Shown here: positions 9,845 through 18,897 of the stretch, piece by piece
Layout: each line of letters opens with the position of its first letter
Position numbering within the stretch: position 1 is the first letter of the stretch
NCBI RefSeq assembly: GCF_003264365.1
Contig: NZ_PYAK01000027.1
Location: 1 to 64,000 of the forward strand
DNA from: Micromonospora noduli
GTDB lineage: Bacteria > Actinomycetota > Actinomycetes > Mycobacteriales > Micromonosporaceae
Direction: 5' to 3'
Length of the DNA: 64,000 nt
Notes under the pieces: generated by a model
Databases searched by the model: none
Told to the model about the DNA's origin: nothing
The model's input: the letters and a program-made list of their open reading frames with translations, nothing else
Position numbers and translations under genes: made by a program

Positions 9845-10615
9845 GTGCGGGCCACGCTGACCCGACCCGGGCTGTGCCGGGTCGAACAGATCATGGGTAC
9901 GACGATCACCCTGGACCTCGCCGACGATCTGCCACCGGCGACAGTGCGCGAGTTGGCGGACGAGGTCTTCGCCTGGATGCACGAGGTGGACGCGCGGTTC
10001 AGCACCTACAAGCCGGACAGCGAGGTGTGCCGCTTTGACAGGGGTGAGGTGCTGCTCTCCGAGGCGTCCGCGGACCTGCGGTACGTGCTGGAGACCTGCG
10101 CCGACCTGTGGGGCGCCACCGACGGGTTCTTCGACGCGTACGCCACCGGTCGGCTCGACCCGTCCGGCTTCGTCAAGGGCTGGGCCGCTCAGGTCGCCTC
10201 GGACCGCCTCGTCGCCGCCGGTGCCGTCAACCACTGCGTGAACGCCGGCGGCGACGTACGGGTGCGGGGCCTGTCGCCGTCCGGGGAGCCGTGGCGCATC
10301 GGCATCCGGCACCCGTGGGACGCGATGGCGGCCTGCCTGGTGCTCAGCGGGACCGACCTGGCCGTGGCCACGTCCGGCGTCTACGAGCGGGGCCGGCACG
10401 TGCTGGACCCGCGCCGGGGGGCACCGGCCAGTGGGCTGCGCTCGGTGACTGTGGTCGGCACCGACCTCGGGTTGGCCGACGCGTACGCCACCGCCGCCCT
10501 CGCCATGGGCACCCCAGGCCTCAACTGGCTGGCTCGCCTGGACGACCACACCCACGCGGCGATAACCGACAACGCCCGTCAGTACCACTCCGTCGACCTC
10601 CCCCTGACCGACTAG
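9845..10615 (+). CDS. apbE: FAD:protein FMN transferase (ApbE family)
   Basis: 256 residues from GTG 9845, one base after the preceding stop. ApbE transfers FMN from FAD to Thr/Ser of partner proteins. Visible motifs: MGTTITLDL near the start, SGFVKGWA, the metal/FAD-binding CVNAGGDVRVRG (near 10240) and ATSGVYERG (near 10370). It is shorter than many ApbE proteins and lacks an obvious lipoprotein signal, so it may act on its partner before export. The gene directly upstream encodes the expected FMN-binding substrate. It is the last gene of the operon beginning at 4325. Confidence 0.92.
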   Translation: MRATLTRPGLCRVEQIMGTTITLDLADDLPPATVRELADEVFAWMHEVDARFSTYKPDSEVCRFDRGEVLLSEASADLRYVLETCADLWGATDGFFDAYATGRLDPSGFVKGWAAQVASDRLVAAGAVNHCVNAGGDVRVRGLSPSGEPWRIGIRHPWDAMAACLVLSGTDLAVATSGVYERGRHVLDPRRGAPASGLRSVTVVGTDLGLADAYATAALAMGTPGLNWLARLDDHTHAAITDNARQYHSVDLPLTD

Positions 10616-10773
10616 CGGAGGGGGCGGTGGGTGCCGGCTGGACGGGAGCCGGTGGGGCGTGGGCGGCCGGGGCGGGACCCGGACGGTCGGGTGCCGGCCC
10701 AGCGGCGCCCCGGGTGGCTGCGCCGGGGCGGCTCGGTGCCGCCGGGGTGAGGCGCTCTGTCGTTGGTGGACAT
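10612..10773 (-). CDS. Possible small Arg/Pro-rich protein
   Basis: 53-residue open frame (starting MSTNDRAPHPGG) with a GGGGGAAC stretch just before its ATG and a stop overlapping the end of apbE tail to tail. It is Pro/Arg/Gly-rich with no recognisable domain, and low complexity of this kind is common as chance reading in high-GC DNA. It lies downstream of the Prim-Pol gene on the same strand. Listed as possible only. Confidence 0.3.
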   Translation of the reverse strand: MSTNDRAPHPGGTEPPRRSHPGRRWAGTRPSGSRPGRPRPTGSRPAGTHRPLR

Positions 10774-10878
10774 CGTTCCCCCGTTCGTGGCGCGCGTTCG
10801 CACCGTCCCCCTGTCAACGAGGACCGACGCCTCGGCGACGCTGTCGGGCACCAGATCGAATCGCCGACCGGGCCGGTT

Positions 10879-11595
10879 TCACATGCCTCGTCGGGGCAGC
10901 GGCAGGTGACCGGGGAGCAGGTCGGGGGCGAGCGTCACCCCGGCGGCGCGCAGCGCCCCGATCAACGTGTTCTGCACGAGGTACGAATCCGGAAGCTGCC
11001 AGCGCGCCTGCTCCGGGGCGACCGCCCAGCGGACCGTGCCCTCCGGCAGCCGGGTGGGTGGCGCGGGGATCCACGAGCCAGGCCCGTGCCGGACCACGTG
11101 GAAGCAATGCTCCAACTCCGGCCGCAGCGGGTCGCCGGGGCGGACCAGGAACATCCACCGTCCGGTGGGCGTGACCAGCACCGGTCCGCGTACGCCGGTG
11201 CCGGCTGGGTGGATCTGGACCGCGTCGAGCACGTGTCGGCCCAGGTGGGCGGGCACCTCCAGCACGTCGAAGGCCCGGCCGGTGGGCAGCAGCACCCCGT
11301 GCGGTCGGCTCCGCCACCAGGTCGCCACCCGGGCCGGGTCGGCGCTGGCGGCCAGCTCCCAGTTCTCCAGGGCGGGGTGACAGCCCACAGTGGGACAGCC
11401 GGCCCGGCCGCAGACGAAGCGGCTGCGGGCCAGACAGGCACCCGGTGTGACCTCCCAACCATGTACGGCGTACCGGATGGCGACCCGGCGCAGCCGGACC
11501 CGCTCCAGCGGCGACAGTTCGGCAACGCGCGGTACGACATTCCCCCACATGTGTGCCAACTCCTCTCGTCGGGCCCGGCGTTCGCCAGGTCGCAT
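10879..11595 (-). CDS. Bifunctional DNA primase/polymerase (Prim-Pol) domain protein
   Basis: 238 residues from the ATG at 11595 (MRPGERRARREEL); an open frame extends upstream but has no better start. The body resembles the short actinobacterial chromosomal Prim-Pol family: AIRYAVHGWEVTPGACL, a Cys-rich stretch CGRAGCPTVGCHPA, LLPTGRAFDVLEVP and PTGRWMFLVRPGD. Known relatives are annotated as bifunctional DNA primase/polymerase but lack helicase domains. Real activity is unproven, and the acidic catalytic residues are not obvious to me in this short version. It is divergent from the XRE/TPR regulator at 11799. Confidence 0.72.
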   Translation of the reverse strand: MRPGERRARREELAHMWGNVVPRVAELSPLERVRLRRVAIRYAVHGWEVTPGACLARSRFVCGRAGCPTVGCHPALENWELAASADPARVATWWRSRPHGVLLPTGRAFDVLEVPAHLGRHVLDAVQIHPAGTGVRGPVLVTPTGRWMFLVRPGDPLRPELEHCFHVVRHGPGSWIPAPPTRLPEGTVRWAVAPEQARWQLPDSYLVQNTLIGALRAAGVTLAPDLLPGHLPLPRRGM

Positions 11596-11798
11596 GTCGA
11601 GCACCGTCACTGCCGTAACCCACGATCGTTGAGGTTGACGAACGGCTCGTGCAACTTGCACGAAAAGTACGAGGACTGGCTGTACGGCTGACGTACATCC
11701 TGTGCGACCAGGCAAAACCTGAAAGTGAACGGCAGTCGCCGCACCCGCGGACATCGCCCCGACTCAATTGGTCGTCGGTGGCAGGGGAGGATGGGGAG

Positions 11799-13028
11799 AT
11801 GGACGAGCTACCCATAGGACGGCGAGTTGCCTACTGGCGGGGGCGACGCAAGATGTCGCAGCAGGTCTTCGCGGACCGGCTGGGCAAGTCCAAGAGCTGG
11901 GTGGACAAGGTCGAACGCGGCGTCCGACGGTTGGACAAGTTCTCCGTCCTCTACGAGATCGCCGACATCCTCCAGATGGACGTCCAGCTGCTGATGGGCA
12001 AGGACCCGGAGCGGCGCGCCGACGCCCTCAACTGCATCGACCAGGTCGAGGTGCAGGAGATCCGGGCGGCGCTGGAACGCTACGACTCGATGAGCGCGTA
12101 CTTCGACGCGGCGCCGTACCCGCCGCCGATGGACGACATGCGCAAGGCCGTCAACCACGCCTGGCTCACCTACCAGTACGGCCGCTACGGGATGCTCACC
12201 CGGGCGCTGCCCAAGCTGCTGCGCGACGCCCAGGCGGCCGACGCCGCCTACGGCGGTGGGCAGGCTGCCGAGGCGGCCCATCTGCTCGGCCAGGTCTACC
12301 AGATCGCCTCCTCGGTGCTGCGCAAGCTCGGCGAGTGCGAGCTCGCCTGGTTGGCCGCCGACAGGTCGATGGCGGTGGCCCAGCGGGCCGACGACCCGCT
12401 GCTCGCCGGGATCGCGACCACCCGGGTGTGCAACGCCCTGGTCGCGATGGGGCGGGCCCGGCCCGCGCTGGAGCTGAACGTCCAGATCGCCAACCGGCTG
12501 GCACCGGGTGGGAGCAACGAGGTCTCGCCGGCCCGCCTCTCCGTCTACGGGATGCTGCTGCTCCAGGGGGCGATGGCCGCGTCCCGCATCGGTGACTCGG
12601 CCAGCGTCGACGACCTGATCAACTGCGCGCAGGAGGCCGCCACCCTGCTCGGCGGCGACCACAACCACTACTGGACGTCGTTCGGCCCGACCAACGTCGA
12701 GCTGCACCGGGCCGCCGCCGCTGTGGAGCTGGGCGACGGAGGGCGGGCCGTGGAGGTGCACCAGCTGCGCATCGCGGAGCCCGCCTTCAACGCGCTGCTG
12801 CCCGAGCGCCGCGCCCACCACCTGCTCGACATCGCCCGCGGGTACGCCCAGATAGGTGACGTGGCGAACGCCGGCGAGATGCTGCTGCTCGGTGATCGGC
12901 TCGCCCCGTCGGAGATCCGCTGCCGGCCGATCGCGCACGAGGTGATGTCCGACATCCTCCGTCGCACACGTGGTGCGCCGCCTTCTCCGGTAGCGGAGTT
13001 GGCTGAGCACATGGGAGTAGGGGTATGA
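11799..13028 (+). CDS. XRE-family regulator with TPR-like C-terminus
   Basis: 409 residues from ATG 11799, preceded by GGGGAGG/GGGGAG. The N-terminal helix-turn-helix (about 10-70: MSQQVFADRLGKSKSWVDKV) is of the Cro/C1 type. The remaining ~330 residues are alpha-helical and Ala/Leu-rich, as in TPR-bearing actinobacterial regulators that bind peptides or partners. The gene ends 16 bases before the flavoprotein gene on the same strand, a pairing seen often in actinobacteria. The regulon is unknown; autoregulation from the 11,600-11,800 gap is plausible. Confidence 0.85.
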   Translation: MDELPIGRRVAYWRGRRKMSQQVFADRLGKSKSWVDKVERGVRRLDKFSVLYEIADILQMDVQLLMGKDPERRADALNCIDQVEVQEIRAALERYDSMSAYFDAAPYPPPMDDMRKAVNHAWLTYQYGRYGMLTRALPKLLRDAQAADAAYGGGQAAEAAHLLGQVYQIASSVLRKLGECELAWLAADRSMAVAQRADDPLLAGIATTRVCNALVAMGRARPALELNVQIANRLAPGGSNEVSPARLSVYGMLLLQGAMAASRIGDSASVDDLINCAQEAATLLGGDHNHYWTSFGPTNVELHRAAAAVELGDGGRAVEVHQLRIAEPAFNALLPERRAHHLLDIARGYAQIGDVANAGEMLLLGDRLAPSEIRCRPIAHEVMSDILRRTRGAPPSPVAELAEHMGVGV

Positions 13029-13044
13029 GCGCGGAGCCGGTCTG

Positions 13045-13617
13045 ATGGCCGGTGCAGCGCACAACAGCGGGCACCGCGAGGTGCTCTACGTCATCGCCTG
13101 CGGTTCGCCGCTGGCCCGGCACGTCGGTCGTCTGGTCGACCTCGCCCAACAGGACGGTTGGGACGTCTGCGTGGTCACCACGCCGGACGGCGCGAAGTTC
13201 GTCGACCAGTCGGCCCTGATTCGGCAGACCGGCCACCCGGTGCGGACGCACTACAAGAACCCCGGTGACCCGGACGTGCTGCCGCCCGCCGACGCCATGA
13301 TCGTCTGCCCGGCCACCGTCAACACGGTCAACAAGTGGGCCGCCGGGATCACCGACACCCTGGCGCTCGGGCTTCTGGTCGAGGCCCAGGGCAAGGGCGT
13401 CCCCATCGTGGCGGTGCCGTACACCAACGCGGCGATGGCCTGCCACCCGGCGTTTCGTGCCGGGGTGGCCCGGTTGGCCGAGTGGGGTGTCACTGTGCTC
13501 TTCGGCGACGATGTGATCGCTCTGCACCCGCCCGGGACGGGGGAACAGCACCTGCACGCCTTCCCCTGGGCGATGCCGCTGGCAGCATTGCAGACCGTCT
13601 CCTGGACCGCCGCCTAG
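13045..13617 (+). CDS. Flavoprotein (HFCD/phosphopantothenoylcysteine decarboxylase-like)
   Basis: 190-residue Rossmann-like flavoprotein. The beta1-loop (VLYVIACGSPLARHV), the central PADAMIVCPATVNTVNKWA motif and VPIVAVPYTNAAMA match the HFCD family (PPC decarboxylase, EpiD, MrsD). It is a lone domain without the PPC-synthetase half of CoaBC, so it is unlikely to be the main coenzyme A enzyme. Association with the upstream XRE/TPR gene suggests a regulated accessory role, possibly oxidative decarboxylation of a peptide or thiol (inference). Confidence 0.85.
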   Translation: MAGAAHNSGHREVLYVIACGSPLARHVGRLVDLAQQDGWDVCVVTTPDGAKFVDQSALIRQTGHPVRTHYKNPGDPDVLPPADAMIVCPATVNTVNKWAAGITDTLALGLLVEAQGKGVPIVAVPYTNAAMACHPAFRAGVARLAEWGVTVLFGDDVIALHPPGTGEQHLHAFPWAMPLAALQTVSWTAA

Positions 13618-13699
13618 CGCGTCCGGCAGATCTTCCACCCGACGCGGCCGGGCCGGGTGTCACCGCCCGGCCGCCCCGACGCCGGTAAGCTGGCCCGCC

Positions 13700-14572
13700 G
13701 TGAGCACAAGCGGATCCGCCCCCACAGTCAGCGACGTGGTGGCCGCACTGGAACGGCGCTTTCCGCCGGTCTGGGCGGAGGAGTGGGACCGGGTGGGCCT
13801 GGTGCTCGGTGAGCCGGCCGCCCCGGTCCGCCGGGTGCTCTGCGTGGTCGACGTGGTGCCCGAGACGGTCGACGAAGCCCTCGCCGCCAACGCGGACATG
13901 ATCGTCGCGCATCACCCGCTGCTGCTGCGCGGGGTGTCGTCGGTCGCCGCGACGACCTTCAAGGGGCGGATCATCCACCAGTTGATCCGGGCCGGGGTGG
14001 CGCTCTACGCGGCGCACACCAACGCCGACGTGGCCTCCCCGGGCGTCTCCGACGCCCTCGCCGCCCGCTTCGGGCTCACCGGTCTGCGCCCACTTCAACG
14101 ACCCGCGCCCGGCTCGCCCGCCCACGGCGACGACAGGGGGTTCGGCCGGATCGGCGAACTGCCCCAGCCGATGACCCTCGCCGAGCTGACCCGGCACGCG
14201 GCAGCGGTGCTCCCCGTCACGTCCTGGGGAGTTCGCGCGGCGGGGGATCCCGGGCGTATGGTTCGTACCCTCGCCGTCAGCGGCGGGTCGGGGGACAGCT
14301 TCCTCGGCGCCGCGACCGCCGCCGGGGTGGACGCGTTCCTCACCGCCGACCTGCGGCACCACCCGGCCGGCGAGCACCTCGCCGCCGATGGTCCCGCCCT
14401 GATCGACGCCGCCCACTGGGCGACCGAACGACCGTGGCTGGACGACCTGGCCGCCTTCCTCCGGGAGGCGGCGGACGTCGAGACGCTGGTGTCCGACCTG
14501 GACACCGACCCGTGGACCGTGCACGCCGCCGCACCCGCTGTGGACGACAAGGAGCCCGACCGTGAAGGCTGA
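13700..14572 (+). CDS. Nif3-like dinuclear metal-centre protein
   Basis: 290 residues from GTG 13700. Features of the Nif3/YbgI (GTP cyclohydrolase 1 type 2 homologue) family: WDRVGLVLGEP near the N-terminus, metal-ligand HHPLLLRGV (near 13912), AHTNADVA, and SGGSGDSFLGAA in the C-terminal half. Family members form hexameric toroids with two metal ions; the biological substrate is unsettled. It overlaps the next gene by 11 bases, so the trio Nif3, zinc-ribbon protein, RNase H/phosphatase is an operon widely conserved in actinobacteria. Confidence 0.93.
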   Translation: MSTSGSAPTVSDVVAALERRFPPVWAEEWDRVGLVLGEPAAPVRRVLCVVDVVPETVDEALAANADMIVAHHPLLLRGVSSVAATTFKGRIIHQLIRAGVALYAAHTNADVASPGVSDALAARFGLTGLRPLQRPAPGSPAHGDDRGFGRIGELPQPMTLAELTRHAAAVLPVTSWGVRAAGDPGRMVRTLAVSGGSGDSFLGAATAAGVDAFLTADLRHHPAGEHLAADGPALIDAAHWATERPWLDDLAAFLREAADVETLVSDLDTDPWTVHAAAPAVDDKEPDREG

Positions 14573-15299
14573 CCCTCAGGTGCAGCGCCGCCTGCTCGAC
14601 CTCCAGGCGATCGACACCAACCTCGCCCAGCTCGCCCACCGCCGACGGTCGCTGCCCGAGCGGGCCGAGCTGGAGTCGCTGGCCCGGGAGCTGTCGTCGA
14701 TGGAGGACGAGCGGGTCCGCGCGCAGGTGGCGGTGGACGACCTGGACCGGGACATCGCCCGGTTGGAGAAGGACGTCGAGCAGGTCCGGGCCCGCAAGGA
14801 GAAGGACGAGAACCGGCTTGCCGCCGGCACCGGCCCGGCCCGCGAGCTGGAGGCGCTCCAGCACGAGCTGGTCTCGCTCAAGCGCCGCCAGGGCGACCTG
14901 GAGGACGCCGAGCTGGAGCTGATGGAGCAGCGGGAGACCGCGCAGGGCGTACTGGACGGCGTGGAGCAGCGGCTGGCCGAGACCCGGGACAAGCGGGCCG
15001 CGACCGAACAGCGCCGCGACGAAGCGCTGGCCGAGATCGCCAAGGAGGAGGAGTTCAAGCGGGGCGCCCGTCAGCCGCTCGCCGCCGACCTCCCCAGCGA
15101 TCTGGTCAACCTGTACGACAAGATCCGCGAGGACACCGGGTTGGGTGCCGCGCTGCTCACCGGGGGCCGCTGCGGCGGGTGCCGCCTGGACCTGTCCGGC
15201 GCCGACCTGGCCCGGATCCGCAAGGCCGCCCCCGACGACGTGGTCCGCTGCGAGGACTGCCGACGGATCATGGTCCGCACCAACGAGTCGGGCCTGTAG
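14562..15299 (+). CDS. Coiled-coil C4-type zinc-ribbon protein
   Basis: 245 residues from GTG 14562. Residues about 5-180 are strongly heptad-like (Glu/Arg/Leu-rich coiled coil), followed by a C-terminal zinc ribbon with two Cys pairs (CGGC near 15172 and CEDC near 15250). This matches the conserved actinobacterial zinc-ribbon protein found between nif3 and the RNase H/phosphatase gene. A nucleic-acid or ribosome-related role is suggested for distant relatives but not shown here. It ends four bases before the next start. Confidence 0.9.
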   Translation: MKADPQVQRRLLDLQAIDTNLAQLAHRRRSLPERAELESLARELSSMEDERVRAQVAVDDLDRDIARLEKDVEQVRARKEKDENRLAAGTGPARELEALQHELVSLKRRQGDLEDAELELMEQRETAQGVLDGVEQRLAETRDKRAATEQRRDEALAEIAKEEEFKRGARQPLAADLPSDLVNLYDKIREDTGLGAALLTGGRCGGCRLDLSGADLARIRKAAPDDVVRCEDCRRIMVRTNESGL

Positions 15300-15302
15300 G
15301 TC

Positions 15303-16484
15303 GTGGCGCCGCGCGTGGTCTCCATGGAGGCCGACGGTGGGTCCCGGGGCAACCCCGGCCCCGCCGGCTACGGCGCGGTGGTCCGCGACCCGGAGACCGG
15401 CGAGGTGCTCGCCGAGCGCTCCGAGTCGCTCGGCACGGCCACCAACAACGTCGCGGAGTACCAGGGCCTGATCGCCGGGTTGACCGCCGCCGCCGAGCTG
15501 GGCGCCGCCGAGGTGGACGTCCGGATGGACTCCAAGCTGGTGGTCGAGCAGATGTGCGGCCGGTGGCAGATCAAGCACCCCGGCCTGCGGCCCCTCGCCG
15601 CCCAGGCCGCCGCGCTGGTGGGCCGGTTCAGCGCGGTCCGGTTCAGCTGGATTCCGCGCGAGCAGAACCGGCACGCCGACGCCCTCGCCAACGCCGCCAT
15701 GGACGCCGCCGCGGGTCGTCCGTCGGCGACCGCGGCCCCCGCCCGTCCTGCGACGACTGCGGCCGCCGGCCAGCCCTCGACGACGCCCGCCGCCCCGATC
15801 ATCGGCAGCGACCCGGCGACCGCGCCGGCCTCCTGGGAGCCACGGCCGACCTTCACCGCCACCCGGCTCATCCTGGTCCGGCACGGCGAGACCCCGTACA
15901 CCGAGCAGCGGCGCTACTCCGGGCGCGGCGACGTGCCGCTCTCCGAGCGTGGCCGGGCCCAGGCCCGCGCCACCGGCACCCGGGTGGCCGAGCTGGCCCC
16001 GTCCGTCGCGGCCGTGCTCAGCTCACCGTTGTCCCGGTGTACGGCCACCGCGGCGTCGATCGCCGAGGCGCTCGGCGGTGACGTGCCGGTCCGCACCGAG
16101 GACGACCTGATCGAGTGCGACTTCGGCCAGTGGGAGGGGCGCACCTTCGCAGAGGTACGCCAGCAGTGGCCGGGGGAGATGGACGCCTGGCTCGCCTCAC
16201 CCCGGATCGCGCCGCCGGACGGGGAGTCGTTCACCCAGGTCGCCGAACGCGCGCACCGCGTCATCTCGGGGCTGCTCACCGCGTACCCCGGTGAGACAGT
16301 GGTGGTCGTCTCGCACGTCTCGCCGATCAAGCTGATGCTGCGCGACGCCCTCGCGGCCGGCGACGGTTTCCTGCACCGGCTCTTCCTGGACGCGGCCGGC
16401 ATCTCGGTGCTCGACATGTGGCCCGACGGCGGCGTGGCAGTGCGCACTGTCAACGACACCGCCCACCTCGCCAGCCTCGACTGA
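15303..16484 (+). CDS. Bifunctional ribonuclease HI / acid phosphatase
   Basis: 393 residues from GTG 15303. The N-terminal RNase HI domain (1-135) has the first acidic residue in EADGGSRGNPGP, NNVAEYQGL and a later DSKLVVEQM. An Ala/Pro-rich linker (about 138-180) follows. The C-terminal histidine-phosphatase domain has the phospho-histidine motif LVRHGET (near 15870) and the second catalytic His in VVVVSHVSP (near 16306). Related mycobacterial proteins combine RNA/DNA-hybrid cleavage with a CobC-like alpha-ribazole phosphatase activity. Last gene of the nif3 operon; a GC-rich inverted repeat near 16508-16552 may be its terminator. Confidence 0.94.
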   Translation: MAPRVVSMEADGGSRGNPGPAGYGAVVRDPETGEVLAERSESLGTATNNVAEYQGLIAGLTAAAELGAAEVDVRMDSKLVVEQMCGRWQIKHPGLRPLAAQAAALVGRFSAVRFSWIPREQNRHADALANAAMDAAAGRPSATAAPARPATTAAAGQPSTTPAAPIIGSDPATAPASWEPRPTFTATRLILVRHGETPYTEQRRYSGRGDVPLSERGRAQARATGTRVAELAPSVAAVLSSPLSRCTATAASIAEALGGDVPVRTEDDLIECDFGQWEGRTFAEVRQQWPGEMDAWLASPRIAPPDGESFTQVAERAHRVISGLLTAYPGETVVVVSHVSPIKLMLRDALAAGDGFLHRLFLDAAGISVLDMWPDGGVAVRTVNDTAHLASLD

Positions 16485-16646
16485 GCCGCCGCACCCTTCG
16501 TTGGTAGGGCCGGTCGGCCGCGCCGTTCGGCGCAGCCGGCCGGCCGTTCGGCGCAGCACCCTCCGGGCGGGTCAGGTGACCGCCATCACAGAGTCGTAGC
16601 CTCCGGCCGTTACAGCCAATGCCTCGACTCCCCGGAGGTGTGTCAG

Positions 16647-16889
16647 ATGACTGCACCCGAACCGGAGGCGCCCACCACGGCGCCGTCCAGGGCGAAGGAC
16701 CACAGCCCCTGGAACTGGTTGCTCTTCATCCCCATCGTGGTGCCGCTGATCCCGGCGTTCTTCAATGGCGACTCGCCCCGGGTCTTCGGCTTCCCGCGCT
16801 TCTACTGGCTGCAACTGGCCTTCATCCTGCTCGGCGTCGGCACCACCACGTTGGTCTACCAGATGACGAAGAAGCGGGGAGGCCGCTGA
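16647..16889 (+). CDS. DUF3311 small membrane protein
   Basis: 80 residues from ATG 16647, chosen because GGAGGT (16634-16639) lies seven bases upstream. Two hydrophobic spans (about 22-41 and 50-69) and a basic end. DUF3311 proteins precede MctP-type sodium:solute symporters, much as short partner subunits accompany other symporters of this superfamily. The stop TGA overlaps the ATG of the transporter gene. Confidence 0.88.
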   Translation: MTAPEPEAPTTAPSRAKDHSPWNWLLFIPIVVPLIPAFFNGDSPRVFGFPRFYWLQLAFILLGVGTTTLVYQMTKKRGGR

Positions 16890-18538
16890 TGTGGCGCGAC
16901 CATCTCACCGAGATCATCGTCTTCTCCCTGCTGTTCCTTCTGGTCAGCGTGATGGGCTTCGTGGCCGCCCGGTGGCGGGCACCGAAGGACATGGCGCACC
17001 TGGACGAGTGGGGGCTGGGCGGGCGGAGCTTCGGCGGCTGGATCACCTGGTTCCTGGTCGGCGGTGACCTCTACACCGCGTACACCTTCGTGGCGGTGCC
17101 GGCGTTGATGTTCGGTGCCGGCGCGGCCGGGTTCTTCGCCGTGCCGTACACCATCGTCATCTACCCGCTGGTCTTCCTGGTGCTGGTGCGGCTCTGGTCG
17201 GTGTCGCACCGGCACGGGTTCGTCACGCCTGCCGACTTCGTCCGCAACCGGTTCGACTCGCCGGTGCTGGCGCTGCTGATCGCGATCACCGGCATCGTCG
17301 CCACCATGCCGTACATCGCGTTGCAGCTGATCGGCATCGAGGCGGTACTCAAGACGATGGGCGTCACCGGCGACAACGCGCTGGCCCGGCACCTGCCGAT
17401 CATCATCGCGTTCGCCATCCTGGCCGCCTACACGTACCAGTCGGGGTTGCGCGCGCCAGCGCTGATCGCGTTCGTCAAGGACAGCCTGATCTACATCGTG
17501 ATCCTGGTGGCGGTCATCTACCTGCCGTACAAGCTGGGCGGCTGGGGTGACATCTTCGCCGCCGCGGACGCGAAGTTCGACGCCTCGCCCAACCCGAACG
17601 ACGGCATCCTGCTCAACGGCAACAACCAGCTTCAGTACGTGACGCTGGCGCTCGGCTCGGCGTTGGCGCTGTTCCTCTACCCGCACAGCATCACCGGTGT
17701 GCTGGCCAGCAGGAACCGCGACGTGATCAAGCGGAACATGTCGGCGCTGCCCGCGTACAGCCTGCTGCTCGGGTTGATCGCGCTGCTCGGCTACATGGCC
17801 ATCGCCGCTGGCGTGAAGCCGCTGCCCGGCAACTCGGCCGGCTCGGTGGACAACAACACCATCGTCCCGTTGCTGTTCGACCAGCAGTTCCCGGACTGGT
17901 TCGCCGGTGTCGCGTACGCGGCGATCGGCATCGGCGCGCTGGTGCCCGCGGCGATCATGTCGATCGCTGCGGCGAACCTGTTCACCCGCAACATCTACAA
18001 GGAGTACCTGAAGCGGGACGCCTCCCCGGCCCAGGAGGCGACCGTCTCGAAGATCACCTCACTGGTGGTGAAGGTTGGCGCGGTGGCCTGCATCGTCTTC
18101 CTCGACCCGCAGTTCTCCATCGACCTCCAGCTGATCGGTGGCGTGATCATCCTGCAGACGCTGCCGGCGGTGGCGCTGGGCCTCTACACCCGCTGGTTCC
18201 ACCGCACCGGCCTGATCGTCGGCTGGGTGGCCGGCATGGGGTTGGGCATGTGGATGCTCTACCAGGTGGCCAGCCCGACCCGGAAGCACTTCGGCGGCTC
18301 GGCGTTCCCGCTGTCGGAGTTCGGGTTCGACACCACCCGGACGATCTACGTCGGCATCGTGGCGGTGGCGGTCAACCTGGCCGTCGCGGCGCTGGTGACG
18401 CTGGCGCTGCGGGCCGCGAAGGTCGAGGAAGGAGTCGACGGCACCGAGCCGGACGACTACTTCGCCGACGAGGGCGACCCCCGGGTCACCCCGGGCACGG
18501 AACGCGACGCCGACTCGGCCCGCGAACCGGTCGCCTGA
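16889..18538 (+). CDS. Sodium:solute symporter, monocarboxylate (MctP-like) permease
   Basis: 549 residues from ATG 16889, overlapping the DUF3311 stop. About 13 hydrophobic spans across residues 8-515; the SSS-family sequence GGRSFGGWITWFLVGGDLYT is near the start. Similarity is closest to rhizobial-type MctP permeases, which import lactate, pyruvate and other short monocarboxylates with sodium. The C-terminus is acidic and cytoplasmic. A strong hairpin just downstream (18551-18586) should end the two-gene transcript. Confidence 0.9.
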   Translation: MWRDHLTEIIVFSLLFLLVSVMGFVAARWRAPKDMAHLDEWGLGGRSFGGWITWFLVGGDLYTAYTFVAVPALMFGAGAAGFFAVPYTIVIYPLVFLVLVRLWSVSHRHGFVTPADFVRNRFDSPVLALLIAITGIVATMPYIALQLIGIEAVLKTMGVTGDNALARHLPIIIAFAILAAYTYQSGLRAPALIAFVKDSLIYIVILVAVIYLPYKLGGWGDIFAAADAKFDASPNPNDGILLNGNNQLQYVTLALGSALALFLYPHSITGVLASRNRDVIKRNMSALPAYSLLLGLIALLGYMAIAAGVKPLPGNSAGSVDNNTIVPLLFDQQFPDWFAGVAYAAIGIGALVPAAIMSIAAANLFTRNIYKEYLKRDASPAQEATVSKITSLVVKVGAVACIVFLDPQFSIDLQLIGGVIILQTLPAVALGLYTRWFHRTGLIVGWVAGMGLGMWMLYQVASPTRKHFGGSAFPLSEFGFDTTRTIYVGIVAVAVNLAVAALVTLALRAAKVEEGVDGTEPDDYFADEGDPRVTPGTERDADSAREPVA

Positions 18539-18550
18539 CCTCAGGTACGG

Positions 18551-18586
18551 ACGCCCGGGCGCCGACGTCGGTCGGTGCCCGGGCGT
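18551..18586 (+). terminator. Hairpin terminator after the MctP-like gene
   Basis: Perfect 10-bp inverted repeat ACGCCCGGGC / GCCCGGGCGT separated by 16 bases, 12 bases after the stop. There is no long U tract, as is usual in actinobacteria. Confidence 0.65.
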
Positions 18587-18678
18587 ACCTGTTCCGCCGT
18601 GGCGGCCGTGTGGTGTGTCCGCCGGACGCTGTAGAGCTGATGTCGCAGACGATTCAGGCACCGCCTGGCCTCGCCGAC

Positions 18679-18735
18679 GGCCGTGGCGGGGCCCGGTGGC
18701 CGTGGCGGGGCCTGGTGGCCGTGGCGGGGCCCGGT
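18679..18735 (+). repeat. Three tandem 19-bp units
   Basis: Three head-to-tail copies of GGCCGTGGCGGGGCCCGGT with one C/T difference in the middle unit, in the 359-base gap between the MctP-like gene and marR. No gene could be supported in the gap; it also holds the terminator at 18551 and the palindrome at 18778. Confidence 0.75.
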
Positions 18736-18777
18736 GGGCTGGCGGCTCCGGCGGGCCGGGCGGTTTTGCCGGCTTTG

Positions 18778-18864
18778 CCGCCAAGATCATGCTCGATCCT
18801 TGTTGTAGTGGTGTCGGACCGCGCGGGATGCCACTACAACAAGGATCTTGCGCGATCTTGGCGG
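18778..18864. repeat. Long intergenic palindrome with CCAAGATC ends
   Basis: The outer half-sites CCAAGATC (18781-18788) and GATCTTGG (18854-18861) enclose a perfect 17-bp inner inverted repeat (18795-18811 with 18831-18847). It lies between the convergent MctP-like and marR genes and may act as a bidirectional terminator. Two further palindromes in the window share the CCAAGAT half-site. Confidence 0.75.
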
Positions 18865-18897
18865 ATTCGGCGACGGGGGCCACGCCACCTGATTGGG

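Noticed and set aside
18599..18897. Possible small genes between the MctP-like gene and marR
   Set aside because: Region consists of a terminator, a 19-bp tandem repeat and a palindrome; frames there have no ribosome site or family.
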